Shown here one piece after another: positions 1 through 8,591 of a DNA stretch of 64,000 nt. Each line of letters begins with the position of its first letter. Within the stretch, counting starts at the first letter, position 1. Made by a program: the position numbers and the translations under genes. The notes beneath the pieces were generated by a model, which saw only the letters and a program-made list of their open reading frames with translations, did no database searches and was not told where the DNA came from. The DNA comes from Comamonadaceae bacterium (GTDB lineage: Bacteria; Pseudomonadota; Gammaproteobacteria; Burkholderiales; Burkholderiaceae_C): assembly GCA_027484575.1 (NCBI GenBank), contig JAIXSQ010000009.1, positions 1-64,000 of the forward strand, read 5' to 3'.

Positions 1-64
1 CAGTGAAACGCCTCTGCGCCGATGATAGTGCGGATTCCCGTGTGAAAGTAGGACATCGTCAGGC
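1..64 (+). rRNA. rrf: 5S ribosomal RNA, 3' part
   Basis: The first 64 bases match the conserved 3' half of betaproteobacterial 5S rRNA: the stretch around GCCGATGATAGTGCGG, then GTGTGAAAGTAGG and the closing ATCGTCAGGC. The 5' part lies outside the window. A strong terminator follows at once, as expected at the end of an rRNA operon. The exact 3' end is accurate to one or two bases. Confidence 0.93.
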
Positions 65-77
65 TCTTACAGCCCGC

Positions 78-115
78 AAACCCCCGATCGAGTCACCACT
101 CGGTCGGGGTTTTTG
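78..115 (+). terminator. Rho-independent terminator of the rRNA operon
   Basis: An 11-bp stem (CCCCGATCGAG at 82-92 pairing with CTCGGTCGGGG at 99-109, one G-U wobble) with a 6-base loop is followed by a run of five T. It lies 14 bases after the 5S end and points the same way, so it most likely ends the rRNA transcript. Confidence 0.9.
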
Positions 116-119
116 CTTT

Positions 120-707
120 GGGGCGTGCTGATTGCTGCGACGTGAAGCACGCGTAGTTCGACAGCTAGCGCGAGAGCGAAAAGCCGGCGCATCTGCCGAC
201 ATTGGCGGCGCCCTTGCAAACAGGCTTTGTAGACGCGGTGTCGGTGGCAAGACGTGGGGAGTGGCCGCCGGCGATCTCTTGCCTTCCGCCCTGATCCTGC
301 GCGCATCGCCCCAGGGACCGGGCCGGTGTTGAGGCCAGCTTCCAAGCCGCCTCTCCATGGGAGAACCTCCCCACTCCTGCCGGACGTGCCCGCTCCCTGA
401 TCCTCGGTGCTTCAGCGACCTCTGCCCGACCCCCTTCGTCATTGGAACGCGTCCTGGCCCCGTCTCGCCGGCTAACCACGGGCCACCGCAGATCACCACC
501 CGCGGACTTCCAGTGGCACACCGCTGCACGAGCACAAGTCCCGCGCCGACCGGAACACGTACCGCGACGCAACCCGCGCCGTGGTTGCCCTGCCTTCCCG
601 CGCTAGGATCCCGCCCAGCGTGCAACACGCCGCGTCCGCGCCCCCACAGGCTCGCGCCATGAGCCCGCGCCTCGCCAAGATCCCCTCATCGCCATCCGCC
701 CGCACGC
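120..707. other. Intergenic region without recognisable gene
   Basis: About 590 bases between the rRNA terminator and sbcD. Open frames exist on both strands but are the usual GC-rich overlaps with no recognisable domain, no good ribosome-binding site and arginine/proline-rich low-information translations. The promoter of the sbcD-recD operon must lie here, but no convincing -35/-10 pair stands out. Confidence 0.6.
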
Positions 708-1862
708 ATGCGCTTTCTCCACACCGCCGACTGGCACCTGGGCCGTTCCTTCCACGGCAGTTCGCTGCTCGAGGACCAGGCGCATGTGCTCGACCAGCTG
801 GTCGACCTCGCGCGCCAGGCGCAGGTCGACGCCGTCGTCGTCGCCGGTGACATCTATGACCGGGCGCTGCCCCCGGCAGACGCGGTGTCGCTGCTCGGCG
901 ATGTGCTCGAGCGGCTGGTAGCCGGCGCTGGCATCCCCGTGTTGCTGATCGCCGGCAACCACGACAGCGCCGAGCGCATCGGGTTCGCGGGACGCATCGC
1001 CGAGCGCCAGGGCCTGTACCTGCGCGGCACCCTCGAACGCTCCGACCCGGTGGTGCTGCAAGGCCGGCAGGGGACCACCGTGGCGTTCCACCCGCTGCCC
1101 TACGTCGATCCCGCCCAGGCCCGTGCCTTGGCCGGCGCGCCCGACGGTCTCGACGACCATGCCGCGGCGGTGGCGCACATGCTCGACCGCCTGCGCGCCG
1201 CCCTCCCGTCGGTGCCCCGGCGTGTGCTCGTGGGCCACGCCTTCGTGGCCGGCGGCAGCGAGTCCGAGTCCGAACGCCCCCTGGCGGTGGGTGGCTCCGG
1301 CATGGTGCCGCCGGGGCTGTTCCGTGGCTACGACTACGTCGCCCTGGGCCACCTGCACCGGCCGCAGCGTGCCGGTGCCGACCACATCCGCTACAGCGGC
1401 AGCCTGCTCAAGTACTCCTTCCACGAGGCCGACCACGCCAAGAGCGTGTCGCTGGTCGAACTGGCCGACGACGGCGCGGTCACCGTCACCGAGCACGCCC
1501 TGCAGCCCCGCCGCGACGTGCGCGTCGTCAGCGGCACGCTCGCCGACCTCCTGGCGGGGGCCGACCTGTTCGGGCGTGACGACTACCTCAGTGCCCACCT
1601 GACCGACGACGGCCCGGTGCTCGATCCCCTGGCCCGCCTCCGCAAGGTCTACCCGCACGTCATGGAGGTGCGCTTCCGCCGCAACGAGCAGCCGGCCACC
1701 GGTGCCACCCCGCAGGCCGACCTGCGCCGGCGCGATCCCGCCGAGCTGTTCGCCGCCTTCTGGCAGGACATGCACGGCAGCCCCCTCGCGCCCGAGCAGG
1801 CCCAGGTCCTGCGCACCTGCGCGCAGGCGGCCCTGGGCGCCGACGGGCAGAGCGTGGCATGA
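708..1862 (+). CDS. sbcD: Exonuclease subunit SbcD (Mre11-type nuclease)
   Basis: Nuclease subunit of the SbcCD complex, which cleaves DNA hairpins and processes double-strand ends. The 384-residue protein has the Mre11 calcineurin-like phosphoesterase motifs in order: HTADWHLGR at residues 5-13, GDIYD near 50, GNHD near 84, GHAF near 175 and GHLH near 213, which bind the two catalytic metals. A C-terminal capping/SbcC-binding region follows. Length is normal for the family. The stop overlaps the start of sbcC by four bases (ATGA), so the two subunits are translationally coupled. It is the first gene of a five-gene operon that continues into recCBD. The ATG at 708 puts the first beta strand at the N-terminus as in homologues; no clear Shine-Dalgarno is visible. 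Confidence 0.96.
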   Translation: MRFLHTADWHLGRSFHGSSLLEDQAHVLDQLVDLARQAQVDAVVVAGDIYDRALPPADAVSLLGDVLERLVAGAGIPVLLIAGNHDSAERIGFAGRIAERQGLYLRGTLERSDPVVLQGRQGTTVAFHPLPYVDPAQARALAGAPDGLDDHAAAVAHMLDRLRAALPSVPRRVLVGHAFVAGGSESESERPLAVGGSGMVPPGLFRGYDYVALGHLHRPQRAGADHIRYSGSLLKYSFHEADHAKSVSLVELADDGAVTVTEHALQPRRDVRVVSGTLADLLAGADLFGRDDYLSAHLTDDGPVLDPLARLRKVYPHVMEVRFRRNEQPATGATPQADLRRRDPAELFAAFWQDMHGSPLAPEQAQVLRTCAQAALGADGQSVA

Positions 1863-4800
1863 GGCCGCTGCGCCTGCGCCTGCAGGCTTTCGGTCCCTTC
1901 GCGCGCGAGCAGGTGCTCGACTTCGGGTCGCTGCAGGGCCGCGAGTTCTTCCTGATCCACGGGCCCACCGGCGCCGGCAAGACCAGCGTGCTCGACGGCC
2001 TGTGCTTCGCCCTGTTCGGCGTCAGCTCGGGCGCCGAGCGCGAAGCCAGGGAACTGCGCAGCCACCATGCCGATCCGGCCACCTGCACCGAGGTCGAGCT
2101 CGTGTTCGCGCTCGGCGAGGCCTGCTACCGCGTCCGCCGCGTGCCCGAGCAGATGCGCAAGGCCAGGCGCGGCGACGGCCTGGTGCGCCAGCTGCAGGAA
2201 GCCGAGCTGCACCGGCTTGACGACGCCGGGCCCGCATCGACCGCCACGCCGCCCCAACCCCCCGGCGAGCAGCTGCTCGCCAGCGGGTGGCGTGAGGTCA
2301 CCGAGCGCGTGACCGCGCTGCTCGGCTTCCACAGCGCGCAGTTCCGCCAGGTGATCGTGCTGGCCCAGGGACAGTTCTCGCAGTTCCTGAAGGCCTCGTC
2401 CAAGGAACGCGAGCCCATCCTGCAGGTGCTGTTCGGCACCGCGCTGTACAAGCGCATCGAGGAGCAGCTCAAGCAGGCCGCCGACCAGGTCGCGGCCCAG
2501 GCGCGCGATGCCGGCGCCCAGCAGCAGGCCCTGCTCGACCAGGCCGGCGTCGCCGACCTCGCCGCCTTGCAGGCCCGCCAAGCCCAGGCGCAGGCCCTCT
2601 GGCAGGCCCGGCAGGCCGACGAGGGCCTGGCGCAGGCCGCGCAGGGCGTGGCCGAGCAGGCCCTGCAGCAAGGCCTGGCCGCCGACCGCGCCTGGACCGA
2701 ATGCCACGCCGCCGCCGCCGCCGTGCAGGCCGTGGCGGCACGCCAGCCCGAGGCCGACGCGCAGCAGGCCCGTCGCGATGCGGCCGAGCGCGCGGAGCGC
2801 ATCCGCCCGCAGGCGCAGGCCCACGCCGCTGCTGCGCAGGCCCTGGCGCGGGCCCGCGACGACGATGCGCTCCAGGCCCACGCGGTCGAGCAGGCCGCGG
2901 CAGCGCAAGCGTCAGCCACCCAGGCCTGCGCCCAGCTGCTGGCCGGGCAAGCCGCGCACGACGCCGCGGCCGCTCGCGTGCGCGCGCTCGAACAGCTCCT
3001 GGTGCAGGCCCGTGGCCTGGCCGCCCTGCGCGCCGAGCTCGCCCGGGCGGTGGCGGCCCAGGCCGCTGCCCACCGCGCAGCCGCGCAGGCGCGCGACGCG
3101 GCCGCCGCGGCCCAGGCCCGGTGCCAGGCGCTGCAGGCCGAGCAGGGCGCGCTCCAGCAGCCCGCGGCACGGGCCGAGCTCCTGGCCCGCGCGCAGGCCG
3201 ATCTCGCGGCCCGCCACGCGGCGCTCGCCGAGCTGGCGGCCGACGAGACGCGCGCCCGCGCCGCGCAAGCCCGCACCGCGCAGGCCCAGGCCGTGGTCGA
3301 CCAGGCCCTGGCGGCCCACGCCCAGGCGCAGGCCGCACGCGCCGCCTGCTGGACACGTTGGCTGGCCGGCCAGTCGGCCCGCCTGGCGCAGGCGCTGCAC
3401 GCGGGGCAGCCCTGCCCGGTGTGCGGCAGCGCCGAGCATCCCGCCCCGGCCCATGCGGGCGCCGACGTGGTCGACGACCAGGCCCTCGCCCAAGCCGACG
3501 CCGCGCAGCAGGCTACCGCCGACATGCTCGAGCGTGCCCGCGCCCGCCTGGCGCAGGACCAGCGCACCGAGGCCGAGGCCACCGCCCAGGCGCAGGCGCG
3601 TGCCCGGGCCCTGGCCGACGGACCGGCTGGCGATGCGCTGCAGGCGGCGCTCGCGCAGGCCACCCGCGAGGCCGCCGACGCGCGCGCCGCGGCCCAGCGG
3701 CTGGCTGCGATCGGCACCGAGCTGGCGGACGCGCAGGCCCGGGTGCTGCAGGCCGACCGCGCCCTCACCGACGCCCAAGCGCGCGCGCAGGAGGCCACCG
3801 CCGGCCACGCCGCAGCCCAGGCCCGTGTCGACGAGCGCGCGGCCGGCCTGCCGCCCGATCTCGGCACGCCCGAGGCGTTGCAGGCCGAGGGCCAGCGCCT
3901 GGCCCAGCAGGTGCAGGATTGGCAGGCCCGCCTGGCCGCGGCCCAGCGTGCCCAGCAGGCGGCCGAGCTGGCCCTGGCCACCGCCACCGCGCGCCGCCAG
4001 TCGGCGGCCGAATTCCTCACCCGCGCCCAGGCCGAGGCGACGCAGCAGGCCGCGGCCTGGCAGCAGGCGCTCGCGCAGGCCGGCTTTGCCGATGCGCAGG
4101 CGCACGCCGCAGCCAGCCTGGGCGCGCTGGAGCGCGAGTCGCTCGAGCGCGCCATCACCGCCCATGGCCAGGCGCTGGCCGCGGCGCAGGCCCGCCATGC
4201 GCGTGCCCAGGCCGCCGTGCAGGACCTGCCCGTCCCCGACCTGCCGGCCCTGCACGCCGCCGCCGAACAGGCCCGTGCCGCCCATGCCCAGGCCGCCCGC
4301 GCGACCGAGCAGGCCCTGCAGGCCTGGCAGGCCGACAGCCAGCTGGCCGGGCGCCTCGATGCGCTGGGCGGCGCCCATGCGCAGCTCGAGCAGCGGCACC
4401 GCCTGCTGCGCGGCCTGTCCGACACCGCCACCGGCCAGAACCCGGCGCGCCTGTCCTTCCAGCGCTACGTGCTGGCCACCCTGCTCGAGGAGGTGCTCGC
4501 CGCCGCCACCCTGCGCCTGCGTGCCATGAGCCGCGGCCGCTATGCGCTGCTGCGCCGGCCCGACCCCACCGATGCCCGCAGCGCCGGCGGTCTCGAGCTC
4601 GACGTGGCCGACGAGCACACCGGCACCACGCGGCCGGTGCACACGCTGTCCGGGGGCGAGTCCTTCCTCGCCTCGCTGGCCCTGGCCCTGGGCCTGGCCG
4701 ACGTGGTGCAGGCGCGCAGCGGCGGCGTGCGCCTGGACGCGCTGTTCGTCGACGAAGGCTTCGGCACGCTCGACCCCGAGGCGCTCGAGATGGCCATCCG

Positions 4801-4936
4801 CACGCTCAAGGACCTGCAGGCCGCCGGGCGGCTCGTGGGCATCATCTCGCACGTGGCCGAGCTCAAGGAATGGATTCCCACCCGGCTCGAGCTGCGCGCC
4901 AGTCCTGCCGGCAGCACCGCCGCCTTCGTCCTGTGA
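1859..4936 (+). CDS. sbcC: Exonuclease subunit SbcC (Rad50-type SMC ATPase)
   Basis: ATPase and DNA-tethering partner of SbcD. The 1025 residues show the SMC/Rad50 layout: N-terminal Walker A GPTGAGKT (35-42), a long Ala/Gln-rich coiled coil, a zinc-hook CPVC (Cys519, Cys522) in mid-protein, the returning coiled coil, then the ABC signature LSGGES and Walker B ending in LFVDEGFG near the C-terminus. The coiled coil is extremely rich in Ala, Gln, Arg and Asp, which produces long shadow frames on the opposite strand. Start overlaps the sbcD stop (ATGA); the TGA stop shares its A with the recC start (TGATG). It acts on chromosomal DNA ends in the cytoplasm. Confidence 0.96.
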   Translation: MRPLRLRLQAFGPFAREQVLDFGSLQGREFFLIHGPTGAGKTSVLDGLCFALFGVSSGAEREARELRSHHADPATCTEVELVFALGEACYRVRRVPEQMRKARRGDGLVRQLQEAELHRLDDAGPASTATPPQPPGEQLLASGWREVTERVTALLGFHSAQFRQVIVLAQGQFSQFLKASSKEREPILQVLFGTALYKRIEEQLKQAADQVAAQARDAGAQQQALLDQAGVADLAALQARQAQAQALWQARQADEGLAQAAQGVAEQALQQGLAADRAWTECHAAAAAVQAVAARQPEADAQQARRDAAERAERIRPQAQAHAAAAQALARARDDDALQAHAVEQAAAAQASATQACAQLLAGQAAHDAAAARVRALEQLLVQARGLAALRAELARAVAAQAAAHRAAAQARDAAAAAQARCQALQAEQGALQQPAARAELLARAQADLAARHAALAELAADETRARAAQARTAQAQAVVDQALAAHAQAQAARAACWTRWLAGQSARLAQALHAGQPCPVCGSAEHPAPAHAGADVVDDQALAQADAAQQATADMLERARARLAQDQRTEAEATAQAQARARALADGPAGDALQAALAQATREAADARAAAQRLAAIGTELADAQARVLQADRALTDAQARAQEATAGHAAAQARVDERAAGLPPDLGTPEALQAEGQRLAQQVQDWQARLAAAQRAQQAAELALATATARRQSAAEFLTRAQAEATQQAAAWQQALAQAGFADAQAHAAASLGALERESLERAITAHGQALAAAQARHARAQAAVQDLPVPDLPALHAAAEQARAAHAQAARATEQALQAWQADSQLAGRLDALGGAHAQLEQRHRLLRGLSDTATGQNPARLSFQRYVLATLLEEVLAAATLRLRAMSRGRYALLRRPDPTDARSAGGLELDVADEHTGTTRPVHTLSGGESFLASLALALGLADVVQARSGGVRLDALFVDEGFGTLDPEALEMAIRTLKDLQAAGRLVGIISHVAELKEWIPTRLELRASPAGSTAAFVL

Positions 4937-7900
4937 TGACCACCCGCGACCTGTTCGACGACCTCGACGCGACGCCGGCGCCTGCGCCCGCCGCGCCGCC
5001 GGCGGCCGACGACCTGCGCCCCGGCTTCCTGGTGGTGCACGGCAACCGCCCCGACGACCTGCGCCGGCTGCTCGCGCAGTGGCTGCAGGCCGCGCCGCTC
5101 GGGCCGCTCGAGCCCGAGGTCGTGCTCGCCCAGAGCAGCGGCGTGGCCCAGTGGCTCAAGCTGCAGCTGGCGGCGCGGCCGGCCGCCGGCGGGCTGGGCG
5201 TGGCCGCGGCGCTGTCGCCGCAGCTGCCGGCCCAGTTCACCTGGTCGGCCTACCGCGCCGTGCTGGGCGAGGCGGCCGTGCCCCGCGAGTCGCCCTTCGA
5301 CAAGCCGCGGCTGGTGTGGCGCCTGGCGCGCCTGCTGCCCGGGCTGCTCGATGCGCCCGGCTTCGAGCCGCTGCGCGCCTTCCTGCCGCCCGGCGCCGAC
5401 CCCGAATTGCACGCGCGCAAGCTGCTGCAACTGGCCGAGCGCGTGGCCGACCTGTTCGACCAGTACCAGGTGCACCGCGCCGACTGGCTGGCGGCCTGGC
5501 TGGCCGGACGCGACGTGCTGCCGGGCCGCCGGGGCGAGCCGCCGCTGGCCGCCGACGAGCGCTGGCAGGCGCTGCTGTGGCGCGCGGTCTGCGCCGACGC
5601 CGGCCCGCTCGCCGCCCAGTCCAGCCGCGCCGCCCTGCATGCGCGCTTCGTCGCCGCCTGCGCCGAGCCGGGCCGCACGCGCCCGGCCGGGCTGCCGCGC
5701 CGCATCACCGTGTTCGGCGTCTCGTCCATGCCGCAGCAGGTGCTCGAGGCGCTGGCCGCGCTGGCCCGCTGGTCGCAGGTGCTGCTGTTCGTGCACAACC
5801 CCTGCCGGCACGACTGGTCGGCCACCGTGCCCGACCACGCCCTGCTGGGCGCCGCCCGCCACCGGCAGCAGCCGCGGCCGGTGCCGCTCCCCCCGGGCGA
5901 ATCCGGCCACCCGCTGCTGGCCACCTGGGGCCGGCAGGGACGCGACATGGTCCGGCTGCTCGACGCGCACGACCAGCGCGAGGCCTACGACCGGCGCTTC
6001 CTCGAGGTGCTGCGCACGGTCGACCTGTACGAGTCGCATGCCGAGGCCGGCCGGCCCGCCACGCTGTTGCGCCGGCTGCAGGACGACATCCTCGAGCTGC
6101 GCCCGCCGTCCGAGACCCGCGCGCTCTGGCCCGAGGTCGAGGCCGCCGACCGCTCGATCGCCTTCCACGTGGCGCACGGCCCGCAGCGCGAGGTCGAGGT
6201 GCTGCACGACAGCCTGCTGCACGCCTTCGCGCAGGACCCCACGCTGAGCCCGCGCGACGTCATCGTCATGGTCCCCGACGTCTCGGTCTACGCGCCACAC
6301 GTGCAGGCCGTCTTCGGCCAGATCGAGCGCGGCGATGCGCGGCACATCCCCTACGGCATCGCCGACCGGGCGCAGCGCGCGGCCGACCCGCTGCTGGCCG
6401 CGCTCGAGCACCTGCTGCAGCTGCCCGCGGCCCGCCTGTCGGCCGGCGAGCTGCTGGACCTGCTCGACGTGCCGGCGCTGCGCGCGCGCTTCGGCCTGCG
6501 CGAGGCCGACCTGCCGCTGCTGCACCGCTGGGTGCGGCAGGCGCGGGTGCGCTGGGGCCTGCATGCGCCGCAGCGCGCCGCCCTGGGCCTGCCGGCCGAC
6601 CTGGAGCAGAACACCTGGACCTGGGGCCTGCGGCGCATGCTGCTGGGCTATGCCACCGGCGATGCGGCGCCCTGGCACGGCATCGGGCCCCTCGACGAGG
6701 TGGGCGGGCTCGACGCCGCGCTGCTCGGCCCGTTGCAGGCCCTGCTGGCCTGCCTCGACCACCACTGGCGCACGCTGGCCGCGCCGGCCGCCCCCGCGCA
6801 GTGGGCCGAACGCCTGCGGGCCCTGCTCGACGACGTGTTCGACGCCGGCGAGGGCCGCGGCGAGGGCCTGACCCTGCTGCGGCTGCGGCAGGCGCTGCAG
6901 GCGTGGGAGGACGAATGTGCCGAGGCCGGCTTCGCCGACCCGCTGCCGCTGGCCGTCGTGCGCGAGCACTGGCTGGCCCGCATCGACCGGCCGGCGCTGT
7001 CGCAGCCGTTCTTCGGCGGCGGCGTCACCGTCGCCTCGCTGATGCCCATGCGCGCGATCCCGTTCCGCGTGATCGCGCTGCTGGGCATGAACGACGGCGA
7101 CTACCCGCGCCCGCGCACCCCGTCCGACTTCGACCTGATGGCCCGCGAGCTGCGGCCCGGCGACCGCTCGCGCCGCGAGGACGACCGCTACCTCGTGCTC
7201 GAGGCGCTGCTGTCGGCCGGCGAGCGGCTGCACGTGAGCTGGGTGGGCCGCAGCATCCGCGACAACGAGCAGCGCCCGCCGTCGGTGCTGGTGGCGCAGT
7301 TGCGCGACCACCTCGCGGCCTGCTGGCGGCTGGCCGGCGACGCGCGGCCGCAGCACGAGGCCGGGCCGGCCCTGCTCGCGCACCTGACCACGCAGCACCG
7401 GCTGCAACCCTTCCACCCCGCGTACTTCGACGGCTCGGGGCCGGTGAGCTATGCGCGCGAATGGCGCCTGCAGGCCGCGCCGGCCGCCGCCACCCCGGCC
7501 GCGGCCTTGCCCCCGCAGCCGCGCGACGAGCCGCTGTCGCTGCGCGAGGTGCAGGAGTTCCTGCGCGCGCCGGTGCGCTTCTTCCTCGCCCAGCGCCTGC
7601 GCACCCGGCTGCTGCCGCCCGATGCCGCGGCCGACGACCAGGAGCCGTTCGGTGTCGACGGCCTGCAGCAATGGCAGCTGCGCGACGGGCTGATCGCCAC
7701 CCTGCGCGCGGCCACCGACGCGGGGCACGACACCGGGCCGGCACTGGCCGCCGGCCTTGCCCGCATCCGCGCTGGCGGCGCGCTGCCGCTGGGCCCGCTG
7801 GCCGACGAGGGGCTGGGCCGCATCGCCGAGCCGCTGCCCGTGCTGCTGCAGGCCTACGCCGCGCAGCGGGCCGCCTGGCCGCAGGCCGAGCCCGACGTGC

Positions 7901-8532
7901 TGCTGGACCTGCTGCCCGACGGGCTGCCCGGCCACCTGCGGCTGGCCGACTGGCTCGACGGCCTGCGCCGCGACGCCACGGGGCAGCTGGCGCGCCTGGT
8001 GCTCTCCAGCAGCAACGTCGCCGCCAAGGACGGTGCCGACAAGGGCTGGCGGTTCGACAAGCTGCTGCCCCACTGGGCCGCGCACGTGGCGGCCCATGCC
8101 TGCGGCCTGACCCTCACGACCGTGGTCCTCAGCCCGGTGGGCCAGGCGGTGCTGCAGCCGCTGGAGCCCGGGCCGGCGCAGGCCCTGTGGCGCAGCTGGA
8201 TGGAGCTGCTGGACGAGGCCTTGCGGCGGCCGCTGCCGCTGGCCCTGAAGGCCGCCTGTGCCTGGCATGGCGCGGGCGGCGCCTGGCCCGTGCCCGCCGA
8301 CGGCGCGGCGCGGGCCCAGGCCGCGGCCCGCGCCTGCTACGAGGTCGACGACGAGCGCAGGCGCCAGCGCAGCGAACGCCGCACCGACCCCGCCGTGGGC
8401 CGGGCGTGGCCCGACTTCGACGCGCTGTGGTCGGGCGGCGAGTTCGCGCGCCTGGCCGATCTGTGGCTGCGCCCGCTGCACGCGGCCGTGCGCACGCCGG
8501 CGCAGGCCCGGTCGCAGGAGGACGACGCATGA
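4936..8532 (+). CDS. recC: Exodeoxyribonuclease V subunit gamma, RecC
   Basis: Chi-recognition subunit of RecBCD, the main processor of double-strand breaks in proteobacteria. A 1198-residue protein is read from the ATG that overlaps the sbcC stop by one base. It begins with a short Ala/Pro-rich tail, then the typical RecC opening (FLVVHGNRPDDLRRLL, near residues 32-47) and the QSSGVAQWLKLQLA stretch. Further on are PMRAIPFRVIALLGMNDGDYPR and FDLMARELRPGDRSRR-type segments of the inactive helicase-like core. Length is slightly above the 1122 residues of the E. coli protein. The order recC-recB-recD is contiguous here, without the ptrA gene that separates recC and recB in enterobacteria. Confidence 0.95.
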   Translation: MTTRDLFDDLDATPAPAPAAPPAADDLRPGFLVVHGNRPDDLRRLLAQWLQAAPLGPLEPEVVLAQSSGVAQWLKLQLAARPAAGGLGVAAALSPQLPAQFTWSAYRAVLGEAAVPRESPFDKPRLVWRLARLLPGLLDAPGFEPLRAFLPPGADPELHARKLLQLAERVADLFDQYQVHRADWLAAWLAGRDVLPGRRGEPPLAADERWQALLWRAVCADAGPLAAQSSRAALHARFVAACAEPGRTRPAGLPRRITVFGVSSMPQQVLEALAALARWSQVLLFVHNPCRHDWSATVPDHALLGAARHRQQPRPVPLPPGESGHPLLATWGRQGRDMVRLLDAHDQREAYDRRFLEVLRTVDLYESHAEAGRPATLLRRLQDDILELRPPSETRALWPEVEAADRSIAFHVAHGPQREVEVLHDSLLHAFAQDPTLSPRDVIVMVPDVSVYAPHVQAVFGQIERGDARHIPYGIADRAQRAADPLLAALEHLLQLPAARLSAGELLDLLDVPALRARFGLREADLPLLHRWVRQARVRWGLHAPQRAALGLPADLEQNTWTWGLRRMLLGYATGDAAPWHGIGPLDEVGGLDAALLGPLQALLACLDHHWRTLAAPAAPAQWAERLRALLDDVFDAGEGRGEGLTLLRLRQALQAWEDECAEAGFADPLPLAVVREHWLARIDRPALSQPFFGGGVTVASLMPMRAIPFRVIALLGMNDGDYPRPRTPSDFDLMARELRPGDRSRREDDRYLVLEALLSAGERLHVSWVGRSIRDNEQRPPSVLVAQLRDHLAACWRLAGDARPQHEAGPALLAHLTTQHRLQPFHPAYFDGSGPVSYAREWRLQAAPAAATPAAALPPQPRDEPLSLREVQEFLRAPVRFFLAQRLRTRLLPPDAAADDQEPFGVDGLQQWQLRDGLIATLRAATDAGHDTGPALAAGLARIRAGGALPLGPLADEGLGRIAEPLPVLLQAYAAQRAAWPQAEPDVLLDLLPDGLPGHLRLADWLDGLRRDATGQLARLVLSSSNVAAKDGADKGWRFDKLLPHWAAHVAAHACGLTLTTVVLSPVGQAVLQPLEPGPAQALWRSWMELLDEALRRPLPLALKAACAWHGAGGAWPVPADGAARAQAAARACYEVDDERRRQRSERRTDPAVGRAWPDFDALWSGGEFARLADLWLRPLHAAVRTPAQARSQEDDA

Positions 8533-8591
8533 GCCGCCGGGCCGCTCCCGAAGCGAATCCCGCAGCGCGCAGCGCGGAGGGTGAACGATGA
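8529..8591 (+). CDS. 20-codon mini-ORF coupling recC to recB
   Basis: The 55 bases between recC and recB hold a complete 20-codon frame. Its ATG (8529-8531) overlaps the recC stop as ATGA and its TGA (8589-8591) overlaps the recB ATG (8588-8590), again as ATGA. The peptide starts MSRRAAPEAN and is Arg/Ala/Glu-rich; no family is recognised. The recB Shine-Dalgarno (GGAGG at 8576-8580) lies inside it. Seen: the frame and both overlaps. Inferred: a coupling device that keeps ribosomes moving from recC to recB rather than a functional protein. It could also be chance, since GC-rich spacers often stay open. Confidence 0.45.
   Translation: MSRRAAPEANPAARSAEGER

Noticed and set aside
2125..4431. 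768-codon Ala/Ser/Cys-rich antisense frame over sbcC
   Set aside because: It is produced by the repetitive Ala/Gln codons of the SbcC coiled coil; it is low complexity with no start signal.
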